Origin: Gemmatimonadaceae bacterium
Lineage (GTDB): Bacteria; Gemmatimonadota; Gemmatimonadetes; Gemmatimonadales; Gemmatimonadaceae
Length of the DNA: 64,000 nucleotides
Direction: 5' to 3'
Assembly (NCBI GenBank): GCA_013813715.1
Contig: JACCRF010000041.1
Span: forward strand, 1-64,000
This document shows positions 51,959 to 60,940 of this stretch, in pieces (the first letter of the stretch is position 1; each line of letters starts with the position of its first letter). Position numbers and translations under genes: made by a program. The notes beneath the pieces were generated by a model. The model had not been told where the DNA came from. It saw nothing but the letters and a program-made list of their open reading frames with translations, and did not search any database.

Positions 51959-53091
51959 AAGTCCTGTACATTTCGCGGGGCTACTCGACGCACGATCGCC
52001 GCTTCCTCGGCTCCTTCGTTCGGTCGGGATGGTCACCCGTTCACCTTCCCCTCCTGGAAGAGAGGCTCGATGCGCGGCCGCTTCCGGATGGTGTCCGGAG
52101 CGTGCGCTGGACGGCCAGTCTGCGCGAGCCGGGCTCTGCGGCCGACTGGCGCGAGCGCCGCGCGAGACTCGTCGAAATAGTCGCCCGCACGCGCCCCGCG
52201 ATAGTAATCGCCGGCCCCGTGCAGTCGGCAGCATTCCTGGCCGCGCTCGCCCGCACGAAACCGCTGGTGGCCGTTTCGTGGGGAACGGATCTACTTGTTG
52301 ACGCCGACGCGACCGCTTTCTCCCGGTTCGTGACGCGGTTTACGCTGGACAATGCTGATGCGATGCTCGGCGATTGCCGCGCCGTGCGCGAAGCGGTTCA
52401 TCGCCATTCATCGATTAGTGACGATCGTATCGTCACCTTCCCGTGGGGGATCGATCTCGATCGATTCCGCCCGGGAGGCTCTTCAGTGGCCGTTCGAGGC
52501 CAGTGCGGCTGGAGCGGCAACGATTCCATTTTCATTTCAACCCGAAGCTGGGAGCCCGTGTACGCAATCGACGTCCTCGTTCGCGCGTTTGCTCTCGTGA
52601 TCAGAAGGATGCCCGACGCACGCCTTCTCCTCCTTGGCGATGGGTCGCGGGAAGGGGAGATTCGCGTCCTGCTGAATGATCTCAGTCTCGATCGATTCGT
52701 GCACGCCCCGGGCCGAGTGACCCATGATCGCCTGCCTGACTATTTTCGCGCCGCGGACGCCTACGTGAGCTCCGCCCTCAGCGACGGCACGTCGGTTTCG
52801 CTGCTGGAGGCGATGGGGTGCGGGCTGCCGGTAGTCGTCGCGGACAGTCACGGGAATCGGGAATGGGTGCGGGAGGGAATGAACGGAGCGCTGGCACGGC
52901 CAGGGGACGCCGAATCGCTTTCCAAAGCAATGCTGCGTGTACTCAGTAACCGCGACTCGGCAACGCATATGGGCGCCGCAAATGTCGCTGCCGCCCGCAG
53001 CCGCGCAAACTGGGACGAGAACTTCCCGAAGTTTGTAAGGCTGGCAGAGAGTCTGGCATCCGGAATTTCCGAAAGGCGCTGTATATATTGA
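51940..53091 (+). CDS. GT4-family glycosyltransferase
   Basis: Predicted GT-B glycosyltransferase of 383 aa. ATG at 51940 overlaps the upstream gene by 19 bases and gives MDGSHLKVLYISRGYSTHDR. The open frame to 51778 is shadow. The middle contains VSWGTDLLVDAD and the strand FPWGIDLDRFRPGG. The donor half has LLLLGDGSREGEI and the E-x7-E region ALSDGTSVSLLEAMGCGLPV. The position right after the NeuB gene suggests that it transfers or accepts a nonulosonic acid, although those enzymes often come from other GT families. A 105-base gap follows. Confidence 0.88.
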   Translation: MDGSHLKVLYISRGYSTHDRRFLGSFVRSGWSPVHLPLLEERLDARPLPDGVRSVRWTASLREPGSAADWRERRARLVEIVARTRPAIVIAGPVQSAAFLAALARTKPLVAVSWGTDLLVDADATAFSRFVTRFTLDNADAMLGDCRAVREAVHRHSSISDDRIVTFPWGIDLDRFRPGGSSVAVRGQCGWSGNDSIFISTRSWEPVYAIDVLVRAFALVIRRMPDARLLLLGDGSREGEIRVLLNDLSLDRFVHAPGRVTHDRLPDYFRAADAYVSSALSDGTSVSLLEAMGCGLPVVVADSHGNREWVREGMNGALARPGDAESLSKAMLRVLSNRDSATHMGAANVAAARSRANWDENFPKFVRLAESLASGISERRCIY

Positions 53092-53196
53092 TTCGCACCC
53101 AGTGTCCGGTACCCAACGAGTGTCATCAGAGACAAGAGCCGAGCCATCGTCCAAGAATCCGCATCGGAGCCCGGCGGGGTTGCCGGTCGACTGCCG

Positions 53197-54948
53197 GTGA
53201 GGCTCGTCAGCGCCGGCTCGATTGACTGGGCGGAACTCTTTCGCCGATCAGCCCCCCTCGGAGTCAGGCGCGCCGCCTGGCGGGCGATTGACGCGCTTCC
53301 GCTCGTCGCTCAGCGCGCGTTCAGGCACACGAGTGAGCACCGGCGCTGGAAGATGCAGCAGCTCTACGCGCGCGAGCCAAGCCCGCTTCCGACCGCGCCT
53401 ACGGTGCTTCTCTGGATTCCAGGTGGAATGCACCTGCTGCTGCACGTCGAGAGCTCGATTGCCGCCGCGCTCCGGCTCCGCGGATACAACGTCCACGCGA
53501 TCATCTGCGATTCCCCCTACACCGCCTGCGTCAGGCGCGAGGCAACTGACGGTATTCCAGTTGACGATTGGAAGCGCATCTGTCCGAAGTGCATCGCTTC
53601 GAACCGCGAGGTTCTCGACGTCATGGGGATACCATATTCGTCCATTGGAGACTTCGTGCCACTCGCTGTCAGGGAGGTGCTGAGAGTCCGCGCGGATCGC
53701 TGCACGCCGGCCAATGTGCTCGAGCTGTCGCATAACGGCCTGCCGATCGGGCGAAACGTCGTGTCGGCCATTACCCGCTACCAGCAGGGACTGTCGGCCG
53801 CTATCGACGACCGTATCGTGCGCGAATACGCCTTCAGCGCGCTGGTCTCGGCAGAAGCGGCTGGTCATGTGATGGACAGATTCAAACCCGCCCGTGTGCT
53901 GATGTCACACGCGGTCTACGTGGACTGGGGGCCGGCGCTGACCGCCGCGCTCAACCGCGGCATTCCAGTCACGGGATGGAAAGCATCATATCTCACCGCG
54001 CGCTTTTTTTTCAGGCACGTGACCGACGCTGAACGGATTGATTTTCATAGCGTCAGCGAGACGGGCTGGAGGGCGCGGGCCGCCAGCCCGTTGACCGACG
54101 ATGAGGAGGCAGACCTCCGGACATTCCTCGATCGCCGGTACCGCCACCGTGTCAGCTTCGATCTGCGCTCCGTCCAGTCGTACACGGGCGATACCGCGCG
54201 CTTTCGAGCGAAGTACGGGCTGGACGCGGCGAAGCCGGTGTGGGGAATCATGGCGCACATCAACTGGGACAGTGTGTCAGACCATTCACCCATGGCGTAC
54301 CGGACGTTCGACGAGTGGATGGTCGACACAGTTGATCAGATATCCCGGATCCCAGGCGTGCAATGGCTGATCAAGATCCACCCGGCGGAGACCGAGAATG
54401 GTCCCACCGATGGCGTACAGCGCCTCGTCGAGTCCCGTTTCCCTGATCTCCCGCCCCATGTGAGAATCATCCCGGCGGGAGAGAAGATCAGTCCACTGGA
54501 GTTCTTCGATCTGCTGGATGGCGGTGTGACTGTCTACGGGACGTCGGGTCTCGAGCTGGCACTGTCGGGTAAACCGGTGATACTGGCCGGGGAGGCGCAT
54601 TACGGGCGGCGCGGATTCACGGAGGACGGGCTGACTGTGGAGGCCTACCGGCGTCTTCTTGCGCGCGCGGATTCCATTGGCCCCTTGAGCCCGCGGCAGA
54701 CCAGCCTCGCCCGGCGGTACGCCTACTCGCTGTTCATCCAGCGTCAGATCCCGCTTCCCGTGGTCCGGGATCCACGCTCACCGTGGTGGGAGCTTCAGCA
54801 CGAAAAACGTGAGCAGCTCGTACCGGGAAACGAGCCCTTCCTCGATTTCATATGTGATCGGCTGATGGACGGTGAAGACTTTATCATGGACCGGCGACTG
54901 GTGGAGCTCGCGGAAGTCGAGCCGGCCGGAAATCTTCATGCCGAGTGA
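53197..54948 (+). CDS. Capsule polysaccharide synthesis-like protein (KpsC/KpsS-type), second paralogue
   Basis: Protein of 583 aa, clearly a duplicate of the one at 47130-48824. Shared blocks include IPGGMHLLLHVESSIAAALR, MSHAVYVDWGPALT (MSHGTYIDWGPALH in the other), VTGWKASYL, AHINWDSVSD, WLIKIHPAE and GKPVILAGEAHYG. A cysteine pair, CPKC, near residue 130 matches CPVC in the paralogue. The family's H-P motif suggests a nucleotide-sugar-using transferase of the Kdo-capsule type. GTG at 53197 is the likely start. The last 11 bases overlap the next gene. The two copies flank the PseB-NeuB block. Confidence 0.82.
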   Translation: MRLVSAGSIDWAELFRRSAPLGVRRAAWRAIDALPLVAQRAFRHTSEHRRWKMQQLYAREPSPLPTAPTVLLWIPGGMHLLLHVESSIAAALRLRGYNVHAIICDSPYTACVRREATDGIPVDDWKRICPKCIASNREVLDVMGIPYSSIGDFVPLAVREVLRVRADRCTPANVLELSHNGLPIGRNVVSAITRYQQGLSAAIDDRIVREYAFSALVSAEAAGHVMDRFKPARVLMSHAVYVDWGPALTAALNRGIPVTGWKASYLTARFFFRHVTDAERIDFHSVSETGWRARAASPLTDDEEADLRTFLDRRYRHRVSFDLRSVQSYTGDTARFRAKYGLDAAKPVWGIMAHINWDSVSDHSPMAYRTFDEWMVDTVDQISRIPGVQWLIKIHPAETENGPTDGVQRLVESRFPDLPPHVRIIPAGEKISPLEFFDLLDGGVTVYGTSGLELALSGKPVILAGEAHYGRRGFTEDGLTVEAYRRLLARADSIGPLSPRQTSLARRYAYSLFIQRQIPLPVVRDPRSPWWELQHEKREQLVPGNEPFLDFICDRLMDGEDFIMDRRLVELAEVEPAGNLHAE

Positions 54949-56464
54949 AGGCGCGGCTGTGCACTCCAACCACGCGGCACCGGTGCGTCTGGTGGGGCTG
55001 GACGACGCGGGCGAGCCTTTTCTGAGCGGTGATCGACTCCTGCGCGGGATATACCCGGGGCAGGCGTCGACCGTCCGCGCAGTGCTCGCCACCTGTGAAG
55101 CCAATGACCTCTTTCAGCATGGCATCGTGCGCACTCGGGAGCTGCCCCGCAGTCCGCATCCCGACCTTTCGTACGAGATGGTGCTCGAACACCAGCGTGT
55201 TCAATTCGTAAGTTACCCGCACGAATGGCCGGGTTCGATGTACAGGGAAGCCGCGCTCTTCCACGTCCGTCTTTACGAGCGGCTTCAGGAACACGGGCTC
55301 ACCCTCAAGGACTGGCACCCGTACAACGTCCTTTTCGAGGGGACGACTCCGGTTTTCGTGGATTTCACATCGATCATCCCGATCGCCGATCTCGAATCAC
55401 AACCTTATCTCAACCGCGGCCCGCGGCCGCGAGGCGTCGCCGCCCTGTGGGACGGTATGTCGCGGGCCATGTACGAGATGTACCGTCTCACGTTCGAACC
55501 GTATTTCGGACTTCCACTCGCGATGATGCACCGCGGTCAGCATGGAGCGGCGCGGCGGCGCGTCTTCGAGACCACTCTCAACGCGGCCGCAAGCGTGATC
55601 ACCCGCGGCGAAACATTCGATGGCGATCTGGCGGGCAGGCTGCGATGCGAAATCAGGGACCGGCTTCTGCGCGGCCTGCTGCTCGAGCGAGGCCCCCGGA
55701 AGCGCCGCTTTTTCGGCAGCGTTCGGCGCAGCATCGAGCGAACGAACGCCGCCGCCCGGCCCAGCGACTACAGCAGCTACTATGAGGACAAGAACGAGGC
55801 GTTCGCCACCGTGCCGTCGCGCGACTGGACGAACAAGCAGCACGGCGTTCATGCCGCGCTGACGCAGTTTCGCCCGAAGACGGTGCTCGATCTGGGCAGC
55901 AACACCGGCTGGTTCTCGATGCTCGCCGCCAGGCTCGGCAGCTCGGTCGTGGCGGTTGATCTCGACGAAGCTTCGATCGACCGGCTGTACCTCGCTGCGC
56001 TGCGCGAGAAACTGCCGGTGCTTCCCCTCGTCGCAGACCTGACGCGCCCGCTTCCCGAGGTTTTCGCGAAGACGTTCGACGACGAGCCATCGCTGTCGCT
56101 GCTCGGAGACGGCCTGCCCCTGTTGAGGACCGCCACCGACCGCCTCCGCTGCGAGATGGTACTTGCCCTCGCCGTCGTGCATCACCTCGCGCTCGGACAG
56201 GGGCTCGACTTTCGCGAAATCGCCGCGACGCTCGGCAGGCTCGCGAACCGGTATCTTTGCGTGGAGTTCGTCGCTATCGATGACGCAATGATCACCGGCG
56301 ATCCGGGCTTCTTCAAGGCGTGGAATGCGGCGGGGGACTCGTTTGGCTGGTATACCCGCGACAATTTCATCACCGAGCTGCGCCATCATTTCTCCGAGAT
56401 CGAGATAGTTCCTTCGTCTCCCGAATCGAGAAGTCTCCTCATCTGCTCGAAGCAGGGGCGGTGA
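54938..56464 (+). CDS. Fusion: protein-kinase-like domain plus SAM methyltransferase
   Basis: Protein of 508 aa. The N-terminal half has LKDWHPYNVLFEG (D125 and N130, spaced like the RDLKPEN loop of kinases) and PVFVDFTSI (D142-F143, like DFG). Spacing and order match the kinase-like fold of sugar kinases such as KdkA/WaaP and aminoglycoside kinases, although the usual nucleotide-binding lysine loop is not obvious. The C-terminal half, from about 300, is a class I methyltransferase with TVLDLGSNTGWFS (316-325) and VVAVDLDEASIDRL. Proteins of the NoeA group have a similar outline. ATG at 54938 overlaps the previous stop by 11 bases. One chain may thus phosphorylate and methylate a chain end. 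Confidence 0.75.
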   Translation: MPSEGAAVHSNHAAPVRLVGLDDAGEPFLSGDRLLRGIYPGQASTVRAVLATCEANDLFQHGIVRTRELPRSPHPDLSYEMVLEHQRVQFVSYPHEWPGSMYREAALFHVRLYERLQEHGLTLKDWHPYNVLFEGTTPVFVDFTSIIPIADLESQPYLNRGPRPRGVAALWDGMSRAMYEMYRLTFEPYFGLPLAMMHRGQHGAARRRVFETTLNAAASVITRGETFDGDLAGRLRCEIRDRLLRGLLLERGPRKRRFFGSVRRSIERTNAAARPSDYSSYYEDKNEAFATVPSRDWTNKQHGVHAALTQFRPKTVLDLGSNTGWFSMLAARLGSSVVAVDLDEASIDRLYLAALREKLPVLPLVADLTRPLPEVFAKTFDDEPSLSLLGDGLPLLRTATDRLRCEMVLALAVVHHLALGQGLDFREIAATLGRLANRYLCVEFVAIDDAMITGDPGFFKAWNAAGDSFGWYTRDNFITELRHHFSEIEIVPSSPESRSLLICSKQGR

Positions 56465-56486
56465 TCATTCCAACCCGGAGTTGTTC

Positions 56487-56774
56487 GTGAGCGTTTCGTA
56501 CGATGAAGTGGAGAAGTATGTCCGTGAGGAAGTAGCTTCTCTCACCAACCGCGATGCAACAGCAGTAGGGCCCGAGACTGTGCTCGTGGGGACCAACCGC
56601 ATCGTTGACTCTGCCGACCTCGTGATGCTGCTTCTTTCCGCGGAGGAGTACACGCGCGAAAAACTCGGAGCGGTGTTCGACTGGACGAGTGACAGTGCTA
56701 TGTCGGAAGCGCGTAGCGTCCTTCGAAGCGTTGGCTCGCTCGCTCGGCATCTGACCGATCTCCAGCCCGCATAG
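56487..56774 (+). CDS. Acyl carrier protein-like small protein
   Basis: Small protein of 95 aa. The segment VGTNRIVDSADLVMLLLSAEE has the outline of the carrier-protein site, with S42 in D-S-A-D-L-V where ACPs have D-S-L-x-L-V. An amphipathic first helix, YDEVEKYVREEVA, and the late helix TDSAMSEARSVL-like region fit the fold. The start may be GTG at 56487 or TTG two codons earlier. The following genes encode an SDR, an AMP-forming ligase and an acyltransferase-like protein, so a carrier is expected. A missing Leu after the serine is the main doubt. Confidence 0.65.
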   Translation: MSVSYDEVEKYVREEVASLTNRDATAVGPETVLVGTNRIVDSADLVMLLLSAEEYTREKLGAVFDWTSDSAMSEARSVLRSVGSLARHLTDLQPA

Positions 56775-56782
56775 CGCCGCTG

Positions 56783-57466
56783 ATGGATACAGTCATCGTA
56801 ACCGGAGCTTCGCGGGGACTCGGCCGCTACTGTGCGGAACGGCTCCACGAGACCGGCTATCGAGTGGTCGGACTCGGCAGGAGCGCGGTCGCCGATGCGC
56901 CTTTCGAGACGCGAGAGGCCGACGTAGCCGACCCGGCTTCACTGGCGCGCGCGCTCGGTGATCTGCGCCGCGACAAGAACGTCTTCGCACTGGTCAACGC
57001 CGCTGGCATTGCGTCAATGAACCTCGTGGTAACCACACCACCGGAGACGGTCAGGCGCATCATCGAAACCAATCTGCTTGGCACCATCTACTGCTGCCAG
57101 CAGGTCGCGCCCTCGCTCATCATGCGCGGCGGCGGACGGATCATCAATTTCTCGACGCTTGGCGTGCCTCTCGCGATCAAGGGCGAGGCGATCTACGTGG
57201 CGTCGAAGGCCGGCGTAGAGGGATTCTCGAGGACGTTCGCGCGGGAGATGGCGCCGTACGGCGTAACCGTGAATACCGTCGCCCCCGGACCGATCGACAC
57301 GGACCTTCTCGACAAGGTGCCGAAGGAAAACGTCGCGGCGGTGGTGCGACAGCAGATAATTCCGCGGCAGGGCGAGCCCGCGGATGTCTGGAACGTTGTC
57401 TCACTCCTCCTCTCGCCGGCGAGCTCCATGATCAGCGGGGAAACGCTGCACGTGGGCGGCGCATAA
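56783..57466 (+). CDS. SDR-family reductase, FabG-like
   Basis: Short-chain dehydrogenase of 227 aa with TGASRGLGRYCAE for the cofactor, LVNAAGIASM, the catalytic serine in NFSTLGVP and YVASKAGVEGF for Y-x3-K. The C-terminal block GETLHVGGA is typical of 3-oxoacyl-carrier reductases. Between an ACP-like gene and an acyl ligase gene it probably reduces a beta-keto acyl group to a hydroxyacyl group on the carrier. A sugar substrate cannot be excluded. It starts eight bases after the ACP-like stop, and the ligase GTG follows its stop directly. Confidence 0.88.
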   Translation: MDTVIVTGASRGLGRYCAERLHETGYRVVGLGRSAVADAPFETREADVADPASLARALGDLRRDKNVFALVNAAGIASMNLVVTTPPETVRRIIETNLLGTIYCCQQVAPSLIMRGGGRIINFSTLGVPLAIKGEAIYVASKAGVEGFSRTFAREMAPYGVTVNTVAPGPIDTDLLDKVPKENVAAVVRQQIIPRQGEPADVWNVVSLLLSPASSMISGETLHVGGA

Positions 57467-58774
57467 GTGCGGATTCTCGAGGGGCTCGGCAGCCGCAACG
57501 CCGGGAACCACGAGCCCTTCCTGATCGGCCCCGGCGGCACCCTCTCCTTCTCCGATGTCAGCCGGTCAGCTGGCGATCACGCGGGTGATCTGTCGCGCGT
57601 AAGGCCCGGTGATGTGGTGGCGCTGATCGGTGACTTCGACGGGCCGACTATCGCCGCGATGCTGCGCCTGCTCGATGCAGGCGTGATCCTCATGCCGCTG
57701 ACGGCGGGCACGCGAGCCGATCACGACTACTTCTTCGAGGCCGGACGCGCGGAATGGGTGATCGATGGGGGACGCCTCGAGCGGCGCAATGTCGCCGGCG
57801 TGGCGTCCGTTCCACTGATCGATGAGCTGAAGGCGCGGCGGCATCCGGGAATCATCTTCTTTTCGTCCGGCACGACCGGCAGGCCGAAGGCGATACTGCA
57901 TGACTTCAACAACTTCCTGGCTCGCTACGCCGTGCCGCGGCCTCCGCTCCGCGCGCTGAACTTCCTGCTGTTCGATCATGCCGGCGGCATCAACACGATG
58001 CTTCACACGATGTTCAACGGCGGCGTCGTGATCGTGCCGTCCGAGCGGACACCGGAGACTATCGGAGCTGACATGGCGGCGCATGCAGTAGAGCTGCTGC
58101 CCGCGACGCCGACATTCCTGCGTATGATGCTGCTGAGCGGAGTGTTCGATTCGACGGCCTTTCCGGCGTTGCGAGTGGTGACCTACGGAACAGAGAGGAT
58201 GGACCAGGGAACGCTCGATCGCCTGTGCGCCAGACTTCCGACCGTTGATTTCCGACAGACTTACGGGCTGTCCGAGCTCGGCGTGTTTCAGGTCAGGTCG
58301 AAGGCGCGGGACAGTCTCTGGATGGGGATCGGCGGAAAGGGAATCGAAACCCGCGTCGTTGACGGAGTGCTGCAGATACGGTCAGAGAACAGGATGCTAG
58401 GCTATATGAATGCGCCATCGCCTTTCGAGGACGGCTGGTACGACACGGGCGACATCGTGGAGCAGGACGGCGACTTCGTCAAGGTCGTCGGCCGCGCTCA
58501 CGAGATCCTCAACGTCGGCGGGCTCAAGATTCTCCCCGGCGAAATCGAGCGCGTCGCGCTGCTTGAGCCCGACGTACTGAGGGCGAAGGCATACGGCGTG
58601 GCCAACCCGATTACCGGACAACACATCGAGGTCATCTGCGAATCGCGGCCGGGCGCGGAGCTCGACCGGCGCAGATTGATGGCGCATTTCCGTGCGCACC
58701 TTCAGAAACAGCTCTCGCCCCACCGCGTGATAATCGGCGAGGTGCCGGTGAGCCACCGGTTCAAGCAGAAATGA
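57467..58774 (+). CDS. AMP-forming acyl ligase (ANL superfamily)
   Basis: Adenylating enzyme of 435 aa, shorter than usual acyl-CoA synthetases (about 500-550) because the N-terminal part is compact. The P-loop-like motif IIFFSSGTTGRPKAIL lies at about 129-145. QTYGLSELG, DGWYDTGD and KVVGRAHEILNVGGLKILP with the late [11 protein letters not shown] (catalytic Lys) are all present. It would activate a carboxylic acid and load it on the ACP-like protein or CoA. The GTG at 57467 follows the SDR stop without a gap. The stop overlaps the AAC(3)-like gene as ATGA. Confidence 0.9.
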   Translation: MRILEGLGSRNAGNHEPFLIGPGGTLSFSDVSRSAGDHAGDLSRVRPGDVVALIGDFDGPTIAAMLRLLDAGVILMPLTAGTRADHDYFFEAGRAEWVIDGGRLERRNVAGVASVPLIDELKARRHPGIIFFSSGTTGRPKAILHDFNNFLARYAVPRPPLRALNFLLFDHAGGINTMLHTMFNGGVVIVPSERTPETIGADMAAHAVELLPATPTFLRMMLLSGVFDSTAFPALRVVTYGTERMDQGTLDRLCARLPTVDFRQTYGLSELGVFQVRSKARDSLWMGIGGKGIETRVVDGVLQIRSENRMLGYMNAPSPFEDGWYDTGDIVEQDGDFVKVVGRAHEILNVGGLKILPGEIERVALLEPDVLRAKAYGVANPITGQHIEVICESRPGAELDRRRLMAHFRAHLQKQLSPHRVIIGEVPVSHRFKQK

Positions 58775-59616
58775 CGTTGGCTACCACCATCTCTTCGCTG
58801 ATCGACTCGATGGGAAGCGGGCCGGTTTTCGTGCATTCCGACCCATTCCGAACCGCGAAGCTCGTCGCGCCCGTGCGCGACCGCAAAGCTTATATCGGCG
58901 CGCATCTTTCGCTTTTGTGCGAATCCGCGGGCGCGCGCGGGCTTTGGCTCCCTGCGTTCAACTACGACTTCCCGAGATCCCGCGTGTTCGACGTCGAAGC
59001 GAGCCCGTCGCAGCTCGGGCCGATACCGGAGCATTTCCGAACGGGCGCCGCCGAATGGCGCACACCGATGCCGATCTTCTCGGTTGCCGGGATTGGTGCG
59101 GAACCCCGGATATCCTGGGGTGAGCAAGCCGATCCTTTTGGGCCCGATTCCACCTTTGCGCGGCTGGTGGCCGAGGACGGCGTGATCCTCTACTACGGCG
59201 AGACCTTTCACTACAACACGATCGTTCATTACGCCGAGCGCGTCACCGGCGGACCGTATCGTTACGACAAGGTTTTCCCGGGCACCGTGATCATGCGTGA
59301 CGGCACTCGCGCCGCCGGCTCGCTCACCTATCACGTGAGGCCACTCGGTACCTGGCTCGACTATGACTGGTCGGGACTGCTGAACGCGGCGCTCGCCGCG
59401 GGCGTTTGCCAACGCCTCGACGAATATCCGGAAGTTCTCGCAGCATCGGCGCGTGACCTGTGTGAGCTGTGGATCGGAGAGATGCGCGACGATCCGCTCG
59501 CGCTGCTGGATGACAAGACGAGAAAATGGGTCGAGCCGGCCCTCGAGGAGCTGGGACGGCGGTTCCTGATCGGAGATTTCGAATCGCCGGAACCCGCATG
59601 GCCGCACGCGTCGTGA
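58771..59616 (+). CDS. AAC(3)-family N-acyltransferase
   Basis: Protein of 281 aa in the family named after aminoglycoside 3-N-acetyltransferases. The N-terminus [14 protein letters not shown] and the middle [20 protein letters not shown] with [11 protein letters not shown] agree with the family core. Members in glycan loci acylate amino sugars, and here the ligase/ACP genes just upstream would give the acyl donor. The ATG at 58771 overlaps the ligase stop. Nothing suggests antibiotic resistance, because the gene is embedded in the surface-sugar operon. The acyl group is unknown. Confidence 0.82.
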   Translation: MTLATTISSLIDSMGSGPVFVHSDPFRTAKLVAPVRDRKAYIGAHLSLLCESAGARGLWLPAFNYDFPRSRVFDVEASPSQLGPIPEHFRTGAAEWRTPMPIFSVAGIGAEPRISWGEQADPFGPDSTFARLVAEDGVILYYGETFHYNTIVHYAERVTGGPYRYDKVFPGTVIMRDGTRAAGSLTYHVRPLGTWLDYDWSGLLNAALAAGVCQRLDEYPEVLAASARDLCELWIGEMRDDPLALLDDKTRKWVEPALEELGRRFLIGDFESPEPAWPHAS

Positions 59617-59644
59617 CGCTGTCCCCAAATCGCGCGGAGAGCTA

Positions 59645-60940
59645 ATGTCGAATACGGGCGGCGACGCCGGCATCGAGATGCATCGCTGGGCTTCCGACCT
59701 GTTCCCCATCTGCCGCAGTCTCACCGGCGACGGGGTTCGCGAGACACTCGAGTACATCGGTGGACTCGTTCCGGGTCTCACTGTCGAAGAAGTGCCTTCC
59801 GGCACGGAGGCTTTCGATTGGACGGTGCCGGACGAATGGAACATCCGCGCCGCGTGGATCGAAAACGAGCAAGGCAGGCGAGTCGTTGACTTCGCGCAGA
59901 ACAATCTGCATGTCGTCGGCTACTCGACGCCCGTTGACGCAGTGATGTCGCTGGCAGAGCTTCAGCCACACCTGCACTCGCTGCCCGATCAGCCGGAAGC
60001 GATTCCGTACGTCACGTCGTACTATGAACGGCGCTGGGGCTTCTGCCTCGCAGATTCAGCGCGACGGCAGCTTGCGGAGGGCCCGTATCGAGTGGTGATT
60101 GACTCCACGCTGGGGCCCGGCTCGCTCACCTATGGTGAGGTAGTTCTCCGCGGGCAGTCGGAGCAGGAGATCCTGCTCTCGACGTACATCTGCCATCCAT
60201 CGATGGCGAACAACGAGCTCTCGGGTCCTGTGGTGACGGCCGCGCTCGCGCGCTGGATCGCCTCGCGCGACCGACGCCTGACGTACCGCATCGTGTTCAT
60301 TCCGGAGACCATCGGCGCGATCGTTTACCTGAGCAAGCATCTCGAGAAGATGAAGGCCAGCACAATCGCGGGATTCGTCGTGAGCTGTGTCGGCGACGAC
60401 CGGGCGTACTCCTTTCTGCGGTCGAGGAACGGTGACACGCTTGCCGATCGGGCCGCGAAGCTGGTGATGAACCATCACGCACCCGATCACGTCGAGTATT
60501 CCTTTCTCGAACGTGGCAGCGACGAGCGGCAGTACTGCAGTCCGGGTGTTGACCTGCCTGTCGTTTCGATCATGCGCACCCGCTATAACAGCTATCCCGA
60601 GTACCACACGTCGCTCGATGATCTGGCTCTCGTGACGCCGTCGGGGCTCGAAGGGGGGTTCGACGCGCTCCGCAAATGCGTCGAGCTTCTCGAGTGCAAT
60701 CGCATCTACCGGGCGACGACGCTATGCGAGCCGCAGCTCGGCAGGCGTGGTCTCTATCCCACGCTCAGCACGCGCGGGACGGGATTTTCGGTGCGCTCGA
60801 TGACGAATGTTCTCGCCTACGCGGACGGTACGCGCGACCTGGTTGACATTGCGACTCTCACCGGCATCAGTCCCGACGAAGCGACGGAGATCGCGGAGCG
60901 CCTCGTGAACGCGGAGCTACTCGAGGCACTGGATGGGTGA
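59645..60940 (+). CDS. DUF4910/DUF2172-type aminopeptidase-like protein
   Basis: Protein of 431 aa with a zinc-peptidase core of the M28-like type. Likely metal ligands are in [16 protein letters not shown] (His, Asn/Glu), VFIPETIGA (Glu), [10 protein letters not shown] (Asp) and [10 protein letters not shown] (His). The start [19 protein letters not shown] is the family opening and the C-terminal 70 residues ([15 protein letters not shown]...) form a small winged-helix domain. No signal peptide is seen, so it acts in the cytoplasm. These proteins are frequent in polysaccharide loci with no proven role. Trimming an aminoacyl group from a sugar amide is one idea. Confidence 0.85.
   Translation: MSNTGGDAGIEMHRWASDLFPICRSLTGDGVRETLEYIGGLVPGLTVEEVPSGTEAFDWTVPDEWNIRAAWIENEQGRRVVDFAQNNLHVVGYSTPVDAVMSLAELQPHLHSLPDQPEAIPYVTSYYERRWGFCLADSARRQLAEGPYRVVIDSTLGPGSLTYGEVVLRGQSEQEILLSTYICHPSMANNELSGPVVTAALARWIASRDRRLTYRIVFIPETIGAIVYLSKHLEKMKASTIAGFVVSCVGDDRAYSFLRSRNGDTLADRAAKLVMNHHAPDHVEYSFLERGSDERQYCSPGVDLPVVSIMRTRYNSYPEYHTSLDDLALVTPSGLEGGFDALRKCVELLECNRIYRATTLCEPQLGRRGLYPTLSTRGTGFSVRSMTNVLAYADGTRDLVDIATLTGISPDEATEIAERLVNAELLEALDG

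Noticed and set aside
58771-59616. Aminoglycoside resistance gene
   Set aside because: The family name suggests it, but the gene overlaps an acyl ligase gene in a glycan operon and has no mobile element near it.
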